A stretch of DNA of 55,044 bases from Nostoc sp. CCCryo 231-06 (lineage in GTDB: Bacteria > Cyanobacteriota > Cyanobacteriia > Cyanobacteriales > Nostocaceae). The notes under the pieces were generated by a model. That model had not been told where the DNA came from. It saw only the letters and a list, made by a program, of their open reading frames with translations, and searched no databases. Of the stretch, positions 54,158-55,044 are shown in pieces. The position numbers and the translations under genes are program-made. The DNA is taken from NCBI GenBank assembly GCA_023522315.1, contig JAHCSU010000063.1, positions 1 through 55,044 of the forward strand, given 5' to 3'. Each line of letters opens with the position of its first letter. Position 1 is the first letter of the stretch.

Positions 54158-54872
54158 AAAACCTAGTTTTTATTGGAAATAAAGTATTTGTAAGTAATAA
54201 TTTTTACATTTAGACACTGACAATAAAACTGAGGTTAGCAATCTTTGATACACTTTTATTTGTTTTTCTTATGGAATCCATTGGAACTTTAAATTACATT
54301 ACACCATAACAACTTGATAGTAAACACTTTATGTAAATTATCTGCTTTCCCTACTTTTCCTACTTTTCTTATTTTTACTCAGGACTTACGCAACTGTCAC
54401 AAGCAATGGCGCGGTTACACCGCGCCGCGTGCCAAACAACTACTCCCTTCCCGCTAGAAGATTACCGAATAAGATAGGATAAAGTAATACATAAGGTGAC
54501 AAAGGGAACATTATGGGTGAATATGTGAGAAACTGAATATTCCAACTGTGCGATCGCCAACTCAACTTAGAGTTGTAGCAAAAACTGTACTACAAGCATT
54601 AAAAAGACTACTTCATTCTCACTCTAAGATTACTAAACTAAAGTGTAAATGTGTTGAATTGTGTTTTGAATTTGTTGTGATGTCTGAAGATGGGAATGTT
54701 GAAAATAATTTTCTAGCTTCTCTCGTACTTGTAGAATGTTCACACCCAAGGGAAGATGATGTGATGGAGAACTCATTATTAAGTGGGGACAAAAGATAAA
54801 AAATAAGGGAAATGCTATTTGTGCAATTTAAAAGCGCGACAGCTTATCCACCTATTAGCTCCGGGTCAATAT
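54158..54872. other. 715-bp region without a convincing gene
   Basis: The region is AT-rich with pyrimidine runs (54347-54375). It has an AGGACTTACGCAACTGTCAC motif (54390-54409), of a kind often found near mobile-element ends in Nostoc-like genomes. A GC-rich hairpin follows at once. A GTG-started frame of 83 codons at 54548-54799 has an unusual composition and no recognisable motif; I do not count it as a gene. Confidence 0.4.
54408..54426. repeat. GC-rich perfect hairpin
   Basis: GGCGCGG and CCGCGCC pair perfectly around the 5-base loop TTACA in an otherwise AT-rich spacer. No T-run follows on either side, so it is not a standard terminator. Next to the GGACTTACGCA motif it may be part of a dispersed repeat or an element end. 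Confidence 0.55.
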
Positions 54873-55044
54873 TCAGTCTGTTTGTGAGTTACTAATTACA
54901 CATTCAAGCTCTATAAAACTTAAAAACCTTTCCTCAAACTCAGTTAAATATGGGCGCTTCAACTCTCCCAAACACTTCAAAACTGCCTCTGCTGGCGCTT
55001 CTAGCTTGCCACTGTCCCGCAACCTGCTGATGCGATCGCAAATT
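54873..55044 (-). CDS. Unrecognised protein, 3' end only
   Basis: A minus-strand frame enters from the right edge and ends with TGA at 54873-54875, giving 56 residues. The composition is normal for a soluble helical protein (RISRLRDSGKLEAPAEAVLK, then KRPYLTEFEERFLSFIELE). The start lies outside the window, so the family cannot be named. It could also be chance, but codon use and the lack of stops make coding likely. Confidence 0.5.
   Translation of the reverse strand, partial: ICDRISRLRDSGKLEAPAEAVLKCLGELKRPYLTEFEERFLSFIELECVISNSQTD

Noticed and set aside
54548..54799. GTG-started 83-codon plus-strand frame
   Set aside because: There is no ribosome binding site, no recognisable motif, an odd composition rich in Leu, Val, Lys and Cys, and it lies in a repeat-bearing spacer.

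Overview
The window looks like a filamentous heterocystous cyanobacterium of the Nostoc type. The base composition is AT-rich, GCGATCGC (HIP1) octamers are scattered throughout, and several gene families are typical of that group (AAA-like/WD40 proteins, a GUN4-like domain, aeruginosin and microviridin genes). I identified families by reading motifs; no database search was run.

Left two thirds (about 1-35591, all minus strand): an aeruginosin-type biosynthetic locus read from right to left. aerA (loading A-KR-carrier protein) abuts aerB (C-A-PCP-E). Then come aerD (prephenate decarboxylase), aerE (cupin), aerF (SDR), a C-A-PCP-C-PCP NRPS (aerG1-like), APS kinase, aldo/keto reductase, a peptide-binding protein, a 2OG-Fe(II) oxygenase, a glycosyltransferase, an SGNH/AlgJ-like protein, an MBOAT acyltransferase, a sulfotransferase, a second NRPS with a collapsed C-terminal condensation domain, an MFS exporter, an SbmA/BacA-like ABC transporter and a patatin-like lipase cut by the window edge. 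The aerD-E-F trio makes the Choi-type bicyclic core. The tailoring genes predict a glycosylated, acylated and sulfated aeruginosin; suomilide and banyaside are the closest chemical precedents I know.

Centre (35592-36338): a 747-bp divergent intergenic region with a MITE-like inverted-repeat element, a 9/12-bp tandem repeat array that encodes a Lys/Leu-rich open frame without a start codon, and a 20-bp perfect inverted copy of part of that array.

Right part (36339-45923, plus strand): a microviridin-type graspetide locus. It has a 51-residue precursor with the PFFARFL leader motif and an 11-residue core that keeps the exact microviridin ring spacing, followed by two ATP-grasp ligases (MdnB/MvdC-like and MdnC/MvdD-like). 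Next is a LamG-patatin fusion that ends in a strong terminator. After it come a Gly-rich membrane protein, a second SbmA/BacA-like ABC transporter paralogous to the left one, a GUN4-domain protein and a small protein of unknown function. Two different serine-protease-inhibitor pathways therefore share one promoter region, and each has its own patatin and ABC transporter paralogue.

Far right (46001-55044): a repetitive beta-rich protein of unknown function, an AAA-like ATPase with a WD40 propeller array, a second AAA-like ATPase with an N-terminal helix-turn-helix-type domain, and the 3' end of an unrecognised minus-strand gene at the edge. No tRNA, rRNA, CRISPR array or transposase gene was seen.
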